A DNA stretch of 64,000 bases from Gemmatimonadales bacterium (GTDB lineage: Bacteria > Krumholzibacteriota > Krumholzibacteriia > LZORAL124-64-63). The notes beneath the pieces are model-generated. The model was not told where the DNA came from, made no database searches, and saw only the letters and a list, made by a program, of their open reading frames with translations. The first letter of the stretch is position 1. Each line of letters opens with the position of its first letter. Positions 20,246 to 30,244 of this stretch are shown here, piece by piece. Position numbers and translations under genes: made by a program. The DNA is taken from NCBI GenBank assembly GCA_019038745.1, contig JAHOYV010000014.1, positions 1 through 64,000 of the forward strand. Direction: 5' to 3'.

Positions 20246-20611
20246 TTCCGGTCCTCCGATCAAGTCATTTGAAATCAGTTACGGTCATTTTCCGGAATGA
20301 ACATGATAGGCGATAGAACCCAGGGAAGCAAGCTCATTGGAGACCTCCTATATTTCTAGTTAAAATTAAGAAATAGCAATAGATATAGGGGATGTGGATA
20401 ATGTGGGTAACTGGGTAAAAAGCTTAAATTCGATGCAGAAAACCGGAAAAGGAACAAAATTTACATCAGGATAAACCTGGGGACAAAAAACAGAGTTATT
20501 CAAACCACCAACACCACCTGGGATTTATCCAAACCGGGCCCTTGAATCCGAATCGGTTGTCAACACTTATCCACAGGATTACCCACAGGAAAAATCTCAA
20601 AAAAAGGGAAA
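20246..20611. other. dnaN-dnaA intergenic region with a DnaA-box cluster (part of oriC)
   Basis: 366 bases, AT-rich in the middle (about 20341-20480), without a gene. DnaA boxes: TGTGGATAA at 20393-20401 (perfect, reverse), TGTGGGTAA at 20402-20410 (one mismatch, reverse), TTATCCAAA at 20525-20533 (one mismatch), TTATCCACA at 20567-20575 (perfect) and TTACCCACA at 20579-20587 (one mismatch). The two outer pairs face each other. Placement beside dnaA and dnaN fits a replication origin element or dnaN regulatory region. Confidence 0.72.
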
Positions 20612-22024
20612 TCAACGACTGCGAACACGGTCTTGAAGGCTTTTTACGGCGCCCCGGAAGCGAGGATCGATTCCCATGTCCTTCTGGATTTTCTGACAAG
20701 CGTGGGAAACAGTGGAGTGGTCCCTGTTACCAAAAGATCGACCGATTTGATTCAAGGAGGCATCGGTCATTTCTCTAGACATGAACATCGCGATCTGACG
20801 GGCCCGGGCCAGGTCTTGGGTGCGTCTTTTGGACTTTAACTGATCAACCGTCAAGTCATGGGATTCGGCGACGACGTCCATGATATCGGCGATCTTCACA
20901 GGTCCGGGGGAGGAGCCCTGAAAAAAGGAGGAGAGAACCTCTGAGGCCATTTCCAGGGAAATCTCACGACCCGTCAGGCTCGCGAAAGCCAAGAGGCGAA
21001 TCAACGCCCCCTCAAGTCGGCGAATGTTGTCGGTAATATTCTCGGCAATGTACGAAACCACATCGTCGGTAATATAGATCCGGTTTACCTTGATCTTGCG
21101 CTTCAGGATGGCGATCCGGGTTTCCAGATTGGGAGGCTGGATGTCCGTGATCAAACCCCACTCAAAACGGGAACGCAAACGCTCCTCCAGGGTGGTGATT
21201 TCCTTTGGCGACCGGTCAGAAGTAAGAACGATCTGTTTCTTAAAATCATAAAGGGCGTTGAAGGTGTGGAAAAACTCCTCCTGGGTGGATTCCTTGCCGG
21301 CCAAAAAAGCCACATCGTCCACCAGGAGAACATCCACAGTGCGGTACTTTAACTTAAAGTCGGGGGTTCTGTTGTCCCGAATAGAGGAAATCAAATCATT
21401 CATGAAGTGCTCGGCAGTGACACAGGATATCTTCAACTCCGGGGTTCGTTTGGCGATTTCATTACCGATTGCGTGCATGAGATGGGTTTTACCCAGTCCG
21501 ACTCCGCCATGGATAAACAAGGGGTTGAAACGTGCCCCCGGATTGTTGGAAATAGCTGTTGCTGCAGCGAAGGCAAGATCGGCCCCTGAGCCTACGACGA
21601 AGTTGTCGAAGGTATAATCAGGGTTCAGGTTCTGGTGGCGAACCACAACCCGAGGCGGGTCTGCCTGTCCAACAGTGTGGTCGGGTAACTCATTGTCTGA
21701 TGTAGGCTCCTCAACACTCCGTGGCCCAGGGCCACCCATTGGAGGAAGCAGAGAATCAAGATCAGCAGATTTGAGGGAATCATCCACAACAAGGGAAAAA
21801 TCAACGTTCTTGCCAAAATATGAACATCCGGCTTCGTTGAGGGCAAAAAGATGGTGTTCGCTGAACCAGTCCCGAAAAAAATGGTTGGGACAATTTACCA
21901 ACAAATCACCGTTTTTTGTGTTTTTTGGGTGCAGGGGAAGAAACCAGGTATTGAAAGTCTGCTGGGGAACCTTTTGTCGAACAACATCCAGGATTTCAGG
22001 CCAGTAGTTATCCAGATTCATCAT
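20612..22024 (-). CDS. dnaA: Chromosomal replication initiator DnaA
   Basis: 470 residues. Domain I (WPEILDVVRQKVPQQTFNTW), a Pro/Gly-rich linker, AAA+ domain III with Walker A GGVGLGKTHLMHAIGN and Walker B VLLVDDVAFLAGK, and DNA-binding domain IV with signature RSFGNRDHSTVSHACQKI. It binds the DnaA boxes on both sides of the gene to open oriC. It lies divergent from rpmH across a 467-bp region. Confidence 0.98.
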   Translation of the reverse strand: MMNLDNYWPEILDVVRQKVPQQTFNTWFLPLHPKNTKNGDLLVNCPNHFFRDWFSEHHLFALNEAGCSYFGKNVDFSLVVDDSLKSADLDSLLPPMGGPGPRSVEEPTSDNELPDHTVGQADPPRVVVRHQNLNPDYTFDNFVVGSGADLAFAAATAISNNPGARFNPLFIHGGVGLGKTHLMHAIGNEIAKRTPELKISCVTAEHFMNDLISSIRDNRTPDFKLKYRTVDVLLVDDVAFLAGKESTQEEFFHTFNALYDFKKQIVLTSDRSPKEITTLEERLRSRFEWGLITDIQPPNLETRIAILKRKIKVNRIYITDDVVSYIAENITDNIRRLEGALIRLLAFASLTGREISLEMASEVLSSFFQGSSPGPVKIADIMDVVAESHDLTVDQLKSKRRTQDLARARQIAMFMSREMTDASLNQIGRSFGNRDHSTVSHACQKIQKDMGIDPRFRGAVKSLQDRVRSR

Positions 22025-22491
22025 TAATTAAGCCCCATGCTGGATTTCAAAACCCAACCCACTTAAGAAAACAACCAAGTTACCCACAAGACAAAAAAAA
22101 CACAACACCCAAACAACAAACAACATAGAGAACGGGGCTGGCTTAAAAACAAAAGTTATCCACAAAACAAGCAAGCCGTGGACAACCCGGGCGCCGCAAA
22201 AAGAAATATCTCCCGCCGGGGATGAACCTAGCATGGCCGGATTTTGCCAGCAAGGGAATTCTTGTTCTGGATTCCCCTTTTTTTCTAACTCCGCCATTTG
22301 GCGAAAGCTAGAGAACGGCAGACATTCCAACCTTGGTCCCTCCCGGAAGGCTTGTGTTTTTCTCGGAGCCTAAAACCAGCTCCTGAGTCCAATTCTCGCT
22401 TGTGGATAACCTGTCGTTTTCCTTGACAGGAAGACCCTTGTTCATTAACCTTCCGGACGCGAAAGCAAAGAAAAACCCAAAGGAGAAATCC
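22025..22491. other. dnaA-rpmH intergenic region with DnaA boxes (probable main oriC half)
   Basis: 467 bases with no gene. DnaA boxes: TTACCCACA at 22080-22088 (one mismatch), TTATCCACA at 22156-22164 (perfect) and TGTGGATAA at 22401-22409 (perfect, reverse). Around 22080-22160 the plus strand is very A/C-rich with few G (runs of A at 22093-22099), a candidate unwinding element. Genes diverge from here, so replication and transcription are co-oriented on both arms. Confidence 0.75.
22423..22451 (+). promoter_or_regulatory. Candidate sigma-70 promoter for rpmH
   Basis: TTGACA (22423-22428), 17-nt spacer, TAACCT (22446-22451). The perfect DnaA box at 22401-22409 lies 13 bases upstream of the -35 box, so DnaA could affect its activity. 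Confidence 0.55.
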
Positions 22492-22626
22492 GTGAAACGG
22501 ACATTTCAACCAAGTAACCTCAAGCGGGCCCGCCGCCACGGCTTCCGGAAGCGGATGTCAACCAAGGCCGGCCGCCATGTTTTGAGGCGCCGCCGGGCCA
22601 AGGGCCGCAAAAAGATCTCGGCCTGA
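22492..22626 (+). CDS. rpmH: 50S ribosomal protein L34
   Basis: 44 residues, highly basic, matching L34 throughout: [18 protein letters not shown], then [23 protein letters not shown] start at 22492 with AAGGAG seven bases upstream; an in-frame ATG at 22402 would add 30 unrelated residues. It begins the rpmH-rnpA-yidD-yidC-khpB-mnmE-mnmG series. Confidence 0.97.
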   Translation: MKRTFQPSNLKRARRHGFRKRMSTKAGRHVLRRRRAKGRKKISA

Positions 22627-22734
22627 GAGCCGGCAACTTAGTTTGGCAACCTAAGACTTGGCGACTTGACCAGACCATTCGTTTCGGAGAACATTCGGTT
22701 CAGAAGATCTTTTGATTCAGAAATGTGTTCCAGT

Positions 22735-23148
22735 ATGAATTGGCGGTCACTGAGCAGAAATAGCGATTTTCAAAAGGTGTATCGGGAAGGTGTCAAACGA
22801 GTTGGACGCCTTCTTGTCGTTTACCTTTTGCCTGCCGGGGAGAACGCCCGGGCAGTGGTGGCCAGCCGAAAAGTCGGCGGGGCCGTGCAGAGAAACCGGG
22901 CCAAAAGATTGTTGAGGGAAGCCATGACCAAGGGACTTCCCGGGCAACCAGGTTGGGCTGGTGCGGTGATTGAGAAAACGTTTCCGGCCAAAGAGCCGAA
23001 CGCCGGGTCGGAAATGCGCGGGGACATTCCCCAACAGGACGGGAAAGCGGGCCTCTGGGTCGTTCTGATTGCTCGCCAGAAAATTCTATCCGCCAACTCC
23101 CGCGAAGTTCGGGAGGAGCTGGACAAGCTTCTGGAGCATTTTTCCTGA
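22735..23148 (+). CDS. rnpA: Ribonuclease P protein component
   Basis: About 137 residues. RnpA features: LSRNSDFQKVYREGVKRVGRLLVVY at the N-terminus, and the signature ARAVVASRKVGGAVQRNRAKRLLREA with the RNA-contacting RNR motif. It binds the RNase P RNA to process tRNA 5' ends. It carries an insertion of about 25 residues (PAKEPNAGSEMRGDIPQQDG) before the last strand. No strong ribosome site is visible; ATG 22735 gives the normal N-terminus, while ATG 22723 is possible. Confidence 0.92.
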   Translation: MNWRSLSRNSDFQKVYREGVKRVGRLLVVYLLPAGENARAVVASRKVGGAVQRNRAKRLLREAMTKGLPGQPGWAGAVIEKTFPAKEPNAGSEMRGDIPQQDGKAGLWVVLIARQKILSANSREVREELDKLLEHFS

Positions 23149-23314
23149 GAAATTTTTCAGGCAACAGATCGATCTTGACCGATTCAATTATTCTGGCCCC
23201 CTCGGCTTACCGGCCCTGTTTTTGCCCTGATTTGTGGGCAAGCCCCTGAACCGACACTTTTCGTCTCGTTAAGCCTTCTTTTCTTTCAGAGACGCAGTGT
23301 CAGCGAGAACCTTA

Positions 23315-23608
23315 ATGTGGCGAGTACCCTATTTTCTGATTGTGGTCTATCGGCGGCTGGTTTCTCCGCTACTTCCGTCTACGTGCCGGTTTCATCCCAC
23401 TTGTTCAGCCTACGGAGCGACGGCCCTGAAACAACACGGACTGGTTCACGGCAGTTGGTTGATCATTAAGCGTGTCATCCGCTGCCACCCCTGGAACCCG
23501 GGCGGATTCGACCCCGTCCCCAAAGCAGGCCCGGGAAACAGTTTTCGACAGGACTATTCTTCTTCAACCCCTTCAACCCCCCAAAATGGAGATTCCGCCC
23601 ATGGATAG
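23315..23608 (+). CDS. yidD: YidD membrane-protein insertion efficiency factor
   Basis: About 97 residues. Amphipathic N-terminal helix, then the YidD core [27 protein letters not shown] and [20 protein letters not shown] with conserved Cys and His. It assists YidC-dependent insertion at the inner membrane. Its end overlaps yidC by eight bases. ATG 23315 matches homologue length; a GTG at 23297 is an alternative. The Ser/Thr/Pro-rich C-terminal tail is unconserved. Confidence 0.92.
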   Translation: MWRVPYFLIVVYRRLVSPLLPSTCRFHPTCSAYGATALKQHGLVHGSWLIIKRVIRCHPWNPGGFDPVPKAGPGNSFRQDYSSSTPSTPQNGDSAHG

Positions 23609-25433
23609 GCGCATGTTTTTGGCCTTCGGCCTGATTTTTCTAATTCTCATTGGTTCCCAGGCCTTGATGCAAAAAATGTATCCTGCGCCCGAAAACCCGG
23701 CTGGAGCAGACTCTACCCTGGTTTTGGGCCCGGATACAGGCAGAGAGACTGTTTACCCAGACTCTAGTCTCCCAATCTCTTCAGGACATGAAGTAGATAC
23801 GATCCCCGCTCCAGAGCGTGGTGCCGCTGAAGAGTTTGATTTCGACGATCCGTTGGCCTCGGGCCCAGTAAGCCGTGAAAGTGCGGAATCGCTGCTGGCC
23901 GGAGCCCCGGAAAGCACTATTCAGGTGACGACCCCCCTATACCGCCTTTCCATCTCTACGGCTGGTGGACGGGTAATCCGGTGGGAAACGTTCGAACATA
24001 ACAGTCACCTGGGAGAACCAGTCCAACTGATTCCCGAGGAAATCCCGCTTGCGGGTCTGGATGCTCTGGTCTTTCGGCACGGAGAGATCGCCCTGGGCGC
24101 CGCCAGATACGAAACCGACCAGGCCTTTGATATGGAAATGTCCGCCTCCGGTGGATCCAGGTCCCTGACCCTGAAGGTTAAAACAGCGGGCGGACTGGAA
24201 ATCCACAAGATTTTTACCTTTAACCCCGAGGTTTACGGCTACGACGTGGATTTCCTTCTGGTTGGAGTTGACCCGCTTCTTGCGGATCAATCCCTCGTTC
24301 TGTTGGGCCCCCCTGAGGATTTTCGGTTTGGCTGGAATCAGGGTGTTTTGCCGACGGAGCGGGTACAGAAGATGGAGCTCCCGTCTTTGCGTTCAGTGGC
24401 CCTGGTCGGTGACGAGCTTTATAGCAAGAAGCGGGACAAGCTTAAAAAGGGCGCCGAAAACGTTTCCGGGCAATGGAAGGGCTCGGCGCATTACGCCGGC
24501 CTGCAAACCCGGTACTTCACCGCACTGGGAATCGTGCCGCAGGATGATGGCGTTCCGGTGGAGGGTACAATCCGTCTTGGCGGTGACCAGGAGCTGATGG
24601 CACAGTCCTGGAGCATCGACGTTCCGGCCCGGCCGGGAATAGGGTCTGAGATTGCCACCTCTCGGCTACAGTTCTTCGTTGGTCCCCAGGAGACAAAGCT
24701 GCTGGAGTCCTACGGCAGGAACCTGGAAGGCGGGATGGACCTGGGCTGGAAATGGATCCGCCCCCTTTCAGTCGTTGTTTTGAAGGGCATGGAGTGGATG
24801 CACCGCTTCATCCCGAACTACGGCTGGATCATCATTATCTTTTCCATCCTGACCAAGCTGATGTTCTACCCGCTGACTCGAACCTCGACTCAGTCGATGA
24901 AGAAAATGCAGGAACTGCAGCCCAAGCTGAAGGCACTGCAGGCAAAGCACAAGGATGACAAAGACAAACTGAACGCGGCGACCATGAATCTTTATAAGGA
25001 GGAGAAGGTCAATCCCTTGGCCGGGTGTCTTCCGATTCTGCTCCAATCGCCGGTATTCATCGCATTGTACCAGTCTTTGAGCCACACGATTTCCCTGCGC
25101 GGACAACCGTTCATGGGTTGGATTACAGACCTTTCCCAGCCGGACGCCATCGCCACCATGCCGGTGTCTTTGCCGTTCCTGGGCTCTGACCTGAATGTCC
25201 TGCCCATTCTCATGTCTGTGGCAATGTATTTTCAAACCAAGTTGACCCCGAGCACCGGTGGCGGCCAAATGGCTGCAATGAATACAATGATGCCGTTGTT
25301 CATGGTCTTCATTTTCTACAACATGCCGTCCGGATTGGTTTTGTATTGGCTGGTGAACACCATCATGCAGGCCTATCAATCCTGGAGAATACAAAAGACG
25401 GCGAAAGTTGACGGAGGTGTCCAAACATCATGA
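23601..25433 (+). CDS. yidC: Membrane protein insertase YidC
   Basis: 610 residues, Gram-negative-type YidC: N-terminal membrane helix ([19 protein letters not shown]), large periplasmic P1 domain (about residues 30-340), then the five-helix insertase core ([18 protein letters not shown], coiled cytoplasmic loop [52 protein letters not shown]). The conserved Arg after helix 2 is in [12 protein letters not shown] 23601 follows GGAG; an ATG at 23586 is possible. Its stop overlaps the khpB start (ATGA). Confidence 0.97.
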   Translation: MDRRMFLAFGLIFLILIGSQALMQKMYPAPENPAGADSTLVLGPDTGRETVYPDSSLPISSGHEVDTIPAPERGAAEEFDFDDPLASGPVSRESAESLLAGAPESTIQVTTPLYRLSISTAGGRVIRWETFEHNSHLGEPVQLIPEEIPLAGLDALVFRHGEIALGAARYETDQAFDMEMSASGGSRSLTLKVKTAGGLEIHKIFTFNPEVYGYDVDFLLVGVDPLLADQSLVLLGPPEDFRFGWNQGVLPTERVQKMELPSLRSVALVGDELYSKKRDKLKKGAENVSGQWKGSAHYAGLQTRYFTALGIVPQDDGVPVEGTIRLGGDQELMAQSWSIDVPARPGIGSEIATSRLQFFVGPQETKLLESYGRNLEGGMDLGWKWIRPLSVVVLKGMEWMHRFIPNYGWIIIIFSILTKLMFYPLTRTSTQSMKKMQELQPKLKALQAKHKDDKDKLNAATMNLYKEEKVNPLAGCLPILLQSPVFIALYQSLSHTISLRGQPFMGWITDLSQPDAIATMPVSLPFLGSDLNVLPILMSVAMYFQTKLTPSTGGGQMAAMNTMMPLFMVFIFYNMPSGLVLYWLVNTIMQAYQSWRIQKTAKVDGGVQTS

Positions 25434-26812
25434 GTGACAAACTTGAGATTCAAGGAAAGACCGTAGATGGTGCGGTTTCCGAAGCCCTATTACAAATGGG
25501 GGCCCGCAAGGACGAGGTGAAAATCACCGTTCTGGAGGAACCAAAATCCGGCTTTCTCGGCATTCTCGGCAATCGGCAAGCCAGAGTTCTGGTAGAGAGA
25601 AAAACAGGTAGCCGAAGCCGGGGGCGGCGCAACTACCAAGACAGGGATGATGACCACTCCGCTCACGACTTTGGCGGCGGTAGCGCCAAAACCAAGCAGA
25701 GGGATCGTGGGGGCCAAGGAGGCCAAGGGGGCCAGGGTGGCCGTGGCCAGGGATCCCAAGGGCGTCGATCCGGCGGCCGATCAGAAAATACAGCGGGGCA
25801 GGAGTCGGGTGGCTCCAGGCCCAGTTCACGGGATCAAGGGGAAAGCCGAGGCCGCAGCAGACAGAATAAGCAGGTCCGGCGGGAAGAGTCACCCCAGCAA
25901 AATCAACAAGGTCGCCGAAGCCGGCAGGATGCGGCTGAACAACCCCGCAAGAACAAGGAGGCCGCCTCGGTGGAAAAGAGCGACAGGCAGAGCGACCACC
26001 CGAAGAGGGCCAGTAACCAGAGTCGCCGGGGACAGGGCGGGAAGAGCCGCCCTCGTGGAGACTCCGAGAATCGGCCAAGGGAAGACAGGGGAAGGGAGCG
26101 CTCTGGAAACCCCCCATCCAATTCAGGGAACAGCAACCGCAGGGGCGGACGGCCGGAAGCGACCTTACAGAAAAACCAGAACCCCGCACCGACAGCCGAG
26201 CTGGTTCCCGACACGATCCTGGTTTCCGGCTTAAAAGCCACAAACTACGCGACCCCTGTTCGTGAAGTGCCCGAGAGCCAACTGAGCGAAACCGCCAACA
26301 GTTTTACCGAGGGAATTTTGAACCGGGCCGGATTTCCCTGCCGGTGCGAAGTAATTGAAGGCGATTACCGCCAGGTCAGGGTGATCACCGGTGACGAGAG
26401 CGCCGGTATGTTGATCGGTCGTCACGGATCGACAGTCGACGCGGTTGAACATCTCATCGACAGGATGATGGGAGTGGCCGCCGGCGACAGGGTGCGCCTG
26501 AACCTGGACATCAATAATTACCGTCGTCGTCGGGAGGATGTCCTGGGGAGCCGGGTAGCAGAGGCAGTAGCAAGAGTACTGGAAACCGAGCGCGATTATC
26601 ACATAGAGCCCATGTGCGCGCGCGAACGCCGGTTGATTCATCTTGAGGCGGAGAAATATGACTCTATCCGGACCTACACCTTGATGAGATCCGGAGACAA
26701 ACACGTCGTGATTGCCCTGGACAAGGACGGAGCCAGCGCCCCCTTGGAGCAAGTACCCGGCGAACCAACCGAAAACGACGACAAATCATCCGGTGAAACG
26801 CAACCGGAATGA
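25430..26812 (+). CDS. khpB: KhpB/Jag RNA-binding protein with a long Arg/Gly-rich linker
   Basis: 460 residues, more than twice the usual 200-250. Jag-N domain (residues 1-58, IQGKTVDGAVSEALLQMG ... KSGFLGILG), then about 190 residues of low complexity rich in Arg, Gly, Ser, Gln and Asn (GGQGGQGGQGGRGQGSQG, repeated SRxxQ/RRSR pieces), then KH domain (GMLIGRHGSTVDAVEHLIDRM, about 325-345) and R3H domain (CARERRLIHLEAEKYDSIRTYT). KhpB binds RNA, with KhpA in other bacteria, and affects cell division and wall synthesis. The start overlaps the yidC stop. Confidence 0.93.
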   Translation: MSDKLEIQGKTVDGAVSEALLQMGARKDEVKITVLEEPKSGFLGILGNRQARVLVERKTGSRSRGRRNYQDRDDDHSAHDFGGGSAKTKQRDRGGQGGQGGQGGRGQGSQGRRSGGRSENTAGQESGGSRPSSRDQGESRGRSRQNKQVRREESPQQNQQGRRSRQDAAEQPRKNKEAASVEKSDRQSDHPKRASNQSRRGQGGKSRPRGDSENRPREDRGRERSGNPPSNSGNSNRRGGRPEATLQKNQNPAPTAELVPDTILVSGLKATNYATPVREVPESQLSETANSFTEGILNRAGFPCRCEVIEGDYRQVRVITGDESAGMLIGRHGSTVDAVEHLIDRMMGVAAGDRVRLNLDINNYRRRREDVLGSRVAEAVARVLETERDYHIEPMCARERRLIHLEAEKYDSIRTYTLMRSGDKHVVIALDKDGASAPLEQVPGEPTENDDKSSGETQPE

Positions 26813-26824
26813 TAATCCAGCCCG

Positions 26825-26852
26825 CCCGTGGGCTCCGGTTGGGGTCCACGGG
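26825..26852 (+). other. Intercistronic hairpin between khpB and mnmE
   Basis: CCCGTGG (26825-26831), 14-nt loop, CCACGGG (26846-26852), with no U-tract after it. It may attenuate or stabilise the transcript between the two genes. Confidence 0.3.
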
Positions 26853-26893
26853 AATCCTCTTGAATCTACTGTTTTCACAGGGGTGAAATCGCC

Positions 26894-28315
26894 ATGTCCG
26901 AACCGACCATCGTAGCCTTGGCTTCCCCTGTCGGAACAGGGGGTGTGGCCGTGGTGCGGGTTTCGGGATGCAGGGCCCTGGAAGTGTCCAGGCGGGTTTT
27001 TCAAGGTCCGGGTTTTTCCAAGGCACAGGCAAAACCAGAAAGCCACCGAGCTGTATACGGTATACTACACTCTCCGCCAGGGTTGATTTCAAATGAAAAC
27101 AAAGAAGTTACGACAATAGACCAAGTGTTGGCGTTGCCGATGCTGGCCCCTCACAGCTATACCGGCGAGGATACGGTGGAGTTCTTCTGCCACGGCGGAA
27201 CCGTTGTTGCACGGGAAGTCGTGGAGGCCTGTATAGAAGCCGGTGCGGCGCCGGCCGGTGCTGGCGAATTCACACGGCGGGCATTTTTGAACGGAAAACT
27301 AAGCCTTGATCAAGCCGAGGCGGTGGCTGATCTGATTCACGCCGAAAGTAGGCTCTCGGCACGAGCTGCCGTCCGCCAGGTTCTGGGTGGACTGAAAAAC
27401 CAACTGGTGGAGATCGAGCGTCCTCTGCTTGATCTTTTGTCGCGGATTGAGGGATCCCTTGAGTTTGCCGATGATGATGAAATCGCCATCCCCGAAACGG
27501 AAATTCTAAAGTCGCTTCGAGCTGCGGACCGGAAGATTTCCTCTCTCCTGCAGATTGGTTCCGCCGGGCGTCTGTTGCGTGATGGAATCCATATCGTTCT
27601 GGCCGGGGCCCCAAATGTCGGCAAAAGTTCGCTGCTGAACGCACTGGCCGATGAGGATCGGGCTATTGTCGACAAACAGCCCGGCACGACACGAGATGTG
27701 GTTTCAGTCCGCCTTCATCATGAAGAAAATGTTTTTGTTTTTCACGACACCGCGGGGCTGCGTCAAGAAGCAGGGCCCGTGGAGAGAAAGGGCATCGCCC
27801 GAACACAAAAAATGCTCCTAGAGGCCGATCTCATACTCCACCTGGAGGAGGCGAAATCCTTATCCAAGAGACAGGAACAACCCCTTCCGATTTCCCTGGC
27901 TGCTTCGGTAGAGAATGGATCCGGTGAGTTCACCACAATCGTGATTCGGGTCGGAACCAAATCCGACCTGGTGGCCACACCCGATTTGGATGAATCGGTG
28001 GTTTTAACTTCCAGTCTGAGCGGGCAAGGGATTTCAGATCTGTGGCGTGCGATCGATGAAGCGGTGGCCGGATTCCAACTGAAGGAGGCCGCTGCCCAGG
28101 GAGTGGTCCTCAACCAGCGACATTTACACAAGTTGGGACTTTGTAGTAACGAACTGACGCAATTATCCGCAGAAATCCAAAAAACATCTCCGGGGCCAGA
28201 GGTGATCGGAACACTGTTGTCCTCCATAACCGCACATTTGGGTGAAGTTTCTGGGCGTGTTTTTAGCGAACAGTTGCTTGAAGCCGTTTTCAGCCGCTTT
28301 TGCGTGGGAAAGTGA
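26894..28315 (+). CDS. mnmE: tRNA modification GTPase MnmE
   Basis: 473 residues: N-terminal folate-binding domain (IVALASPVGTGGVAVVRVSG, SYTGEDTVEFFCHGG), helical domain with inserted G domain (G1 GAPNVGKSS near 237, G2 GTTRD, G3 DTAG, G4-type TKSD) and the C-terminal FCVGK motif with the catalytic Cys. With MnmG it installs the 5-carboxymethylaminomethyl group on U34 of certain tRNAs. Followed by mnmG after four bases. Confidence 0.97.
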   Translation: MSEPTIVALASPVGTGGVAVVRVSGCRALEVSRRVFQGPGFSKAQAKPESHRAVYGILHSPPGLISNENKEVTTIDQVLALPMLAPHSYTGEDTVEFFCHGGTVVAREVVEACIEAGAAPAGAGEFTRRAFLNGKLSLDQAEAVADLIHAESRLSARAAVRQVLGGLKNQLVEIERPLLDLLSRIEGSLEFADDDEIAIPETEILKSLRAADRKISSLLQIGSAGRLLRDGIHIVLAGAPNVGKSSLLNALADEDRAIVDKQPGTTRDVVSVRLHHEENVFVFHDTAGLRQEAGPVERKGIARTQKMLLEADLILHLEEAKSLSKRQEQPLPISLAASVENGSGEFTTIVIRVGTKSDLVATPDLDESVVLTSSLSGQGISDLWRAIDEAVAGFQLKEAAAQGVVLNQRHLHKLGLCSNELTQLSAEIQKTSPGPEVIGTLLSSITAHLGEVSGRVFSEQLLEAVFSRFCVGK

Positions 28316-28319
28316 TCCG

Positions 28320-30242
28320 ATGAAGACCTCGTTTTTCGACATTATCGTCGTTGGTGGCGGTCACGCCGGGATAGAGGCCGCCCTGGCTTGCGCTCGAATG
28401 GGGGCCCGCTGCGCACTGGTAACACACGACGACAGGGAAATCGGTCGAATGCCATGCAACCCCGCGATAGGTGGACTAGGTAAAGGGCAACTGGTGAGGG
28501 AGATCGATGTTCTAGGCGGCGAAATGGGCCGGACGATTGATGGGACCGGAATTCAGTTCCGGGTCCTGAACAGCACCAAGGGGCCAGCCGTTCAATCTCC
28601 CCGCGCCCAGGCTGACAAATTCGAGTACCAGGCCAGAATGGTGGACGTTACACACGGCCAGGAGCAACTCGAAATCATCCAGGGCGATACTGCAGAGCTT
28701 CTGGTTGAAGGCAAAGAAACCGGCCGGCCTCGGATTTCAGGGGTAATGCTGGACAGTGGAACAACAGTGTCCGGCGCCAGGGTTATTTTGTGTACCGGGA
28801 CTTTTCTGAAGGGCCTGATGCATGTCGGGGAGAACAGAACAATTGGAGGACGCGAGGGGGCTGACAGCAGCGAAACCCTAAGTGGGAGCCTAGCCGGGCT
28901 GGGCTTCACCCTGAAAAGACTGAAGACAGGAACCCCGCCCAGATTGTTACGCTCGAGTATTGATTTTTCCCGCCTTAAATCTCAGCCGGGCGACGACCCC
29001 CCTCGACCGTTTTCTTTCCGAACCCGGGAATTTTCTCCAGACCAGGTGGAGTGTCATCTGGCCTACACCAACACCACCACCCACCAGATTATTTCCAAGG
29101 ACCTGAGCCGCTCCCCCTTATTCGGCGGGACCATTGATGGCAAGGGCCCACGGTATTGCCCCTCCATCGAGGACAAGGTGGTGCGCTTTGCGGACAAGGA
29201 TCAGCACCTTCTTTTTCTGGAGCCTGAAGGGCGCGACAGTGAAGAGATCTATGTAAATGGACTGTCGACCAGCTTGCCGGCCGACATGCAAAAGAAAATT
29301 GTGCAATCGGTTGAAGGATTGGAACAGGCTAGAATTCTGCGCTTTGGCTATGCCATCGAATACGACAGTGTTCCTTCCAGTGAAATATTCGACTCTCTTG
29401 AGTCCAAACCTGTTTCGGGGCTCTATTTGGCCGGTCAGATCCTCGGCACTTCAGGATATGAAGAAGCGGCTGCCTTGGGCTTGATTGCCGGGGTAAACGC
29501 TGTACGAAGTCTTGATGGGAAGCCGGCGCTGAGAATTCGGCGCGATGAGGCCTATCTCGGTGTCCTGGTTGACGATCTGGCAACAAAAGAAATCAGCGAA
29601 CCCTACCGAATGTTTACTTCACGAGCTGAACACAGGCTGCACCTGCGGTGTGATAACACTGAAAACCGTCTTCTGGATCTTGCCCTCGAACTCGACATCC
29701 TGCCCGGAGTGGATCAGAAAATTTTGATAGCCAGACGGCACTTGGTGGAATCAATAACCGGGTTGCTGGATCGGGTGAGGGTGGAAGTCCCCGAAAAACT
29801 TGAGCGCTCCGAGCGGTCGGGGAGGGTGAGCGGGGTGGAATTTCTGCGTTTTCCGGGATCAAGTATTTACAGTGTGTTGAATTCGCCAGGCGGAGGAGAG
29901 GCCCTAAAGAAAATCAGTTTCGAATGTAACTCGTTTAGCACCAAGGCAGGCGGCGCGCGGCTTTTGGATGAGGCCCTTGTTCAAATAGAGAATGATATAA
30001 AATACCGGGGCTACATAGCTAAACAAAACCGCCTGTTGCATAATCGAGCCCACCTGGATAACCTTGAGATCCCGACCGACATAGACTATTTCGAGATAAA
30101 GGCCCTGAGTTTCGAATCCCGGGAGAAGCTTTCAACGGTAAGACCGCAGACACTGGGCCAGGCTGGGCGAATTGACGGAGTCCGGGCTGGCGACCTTGCG
30201 GTTCTTTCGGTTTATCTGAAGAAACTAGGCGGGGGGGGTTAA
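28320..30242 (+). CDS. mnmG: tRNA uridine-5-carboxymethylaminomethyl modification enzyme MnmG
   Basis: 640 residues. FAD-binding N-terminus FDIIVVGGGHAGIEAALA, MnmG motifs PCNPAIGGLGKGQLVREID, STKGPAVQSPRAQ and RFADKDQHLLFLEPEG, and the helical C-terminus YRGYIAKQNRLLHN. It is the partner of MnmE in wobble-uridine modification. ATG 28320 gives the normal N-terminus; an in-frame ATG at 28242 lies inside mnmE. Followed two bases later by rsmG. Confidence 0.97.
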   Translation: MKTSFFDIIVVGGGHAGIEAALACARMGARCALVTHDDREIGRMPCNPAIGGLGKGQLVREIDVLGGEMGRTIDGTGIQFRVLNSTKGPAVQSPRAQADKFEYQARMVDVTHGQEQLEIIQGDTAELLVEGKETGRPRISGVMLDSGTTVSGARVILCTGTFLKGLMHVGENRTIGGREGADSSETLSGSLAGLGFTLKRLKTGTPPRLLRSSIDFSRLKSQPGDDPPRPFSFRTREFSPDQVECHLAYTNTTTHQIISKDLSRSPLFGGTIDGKGPRYCPSIEDKVVRFADKDQHLLFLEPEGRDSEEIYVNGLSTSLPADMQKKIVQSVEGLEQARILRFGYAIEYDSVPSSEIFDSLESKPVSGLYLAGQILGTSGYEEAAALGLIAGVNAVRSLDGKPALRIRRDEAYLGVLVDDLATKEISEPYRMFTSRAEHRLHLRCDNTENRLLDLALELDILPGVDQKILIARRHLVESITGLLDRVRVEVPEKLERSERSGRVSGVEFLRFPGSSIYSVLNSPGGGEALKKISFECNSFSTKAGGARLLDEALVQIENDIKYRGYIAKQNRLLHNRAHLDNLEIPTDIDYFEIKALSFESREKLSTVRPQTLGQAGRIDGVRAGDLAVLSVYLKKLGGGG

Positions 30243-30244
30243 AT

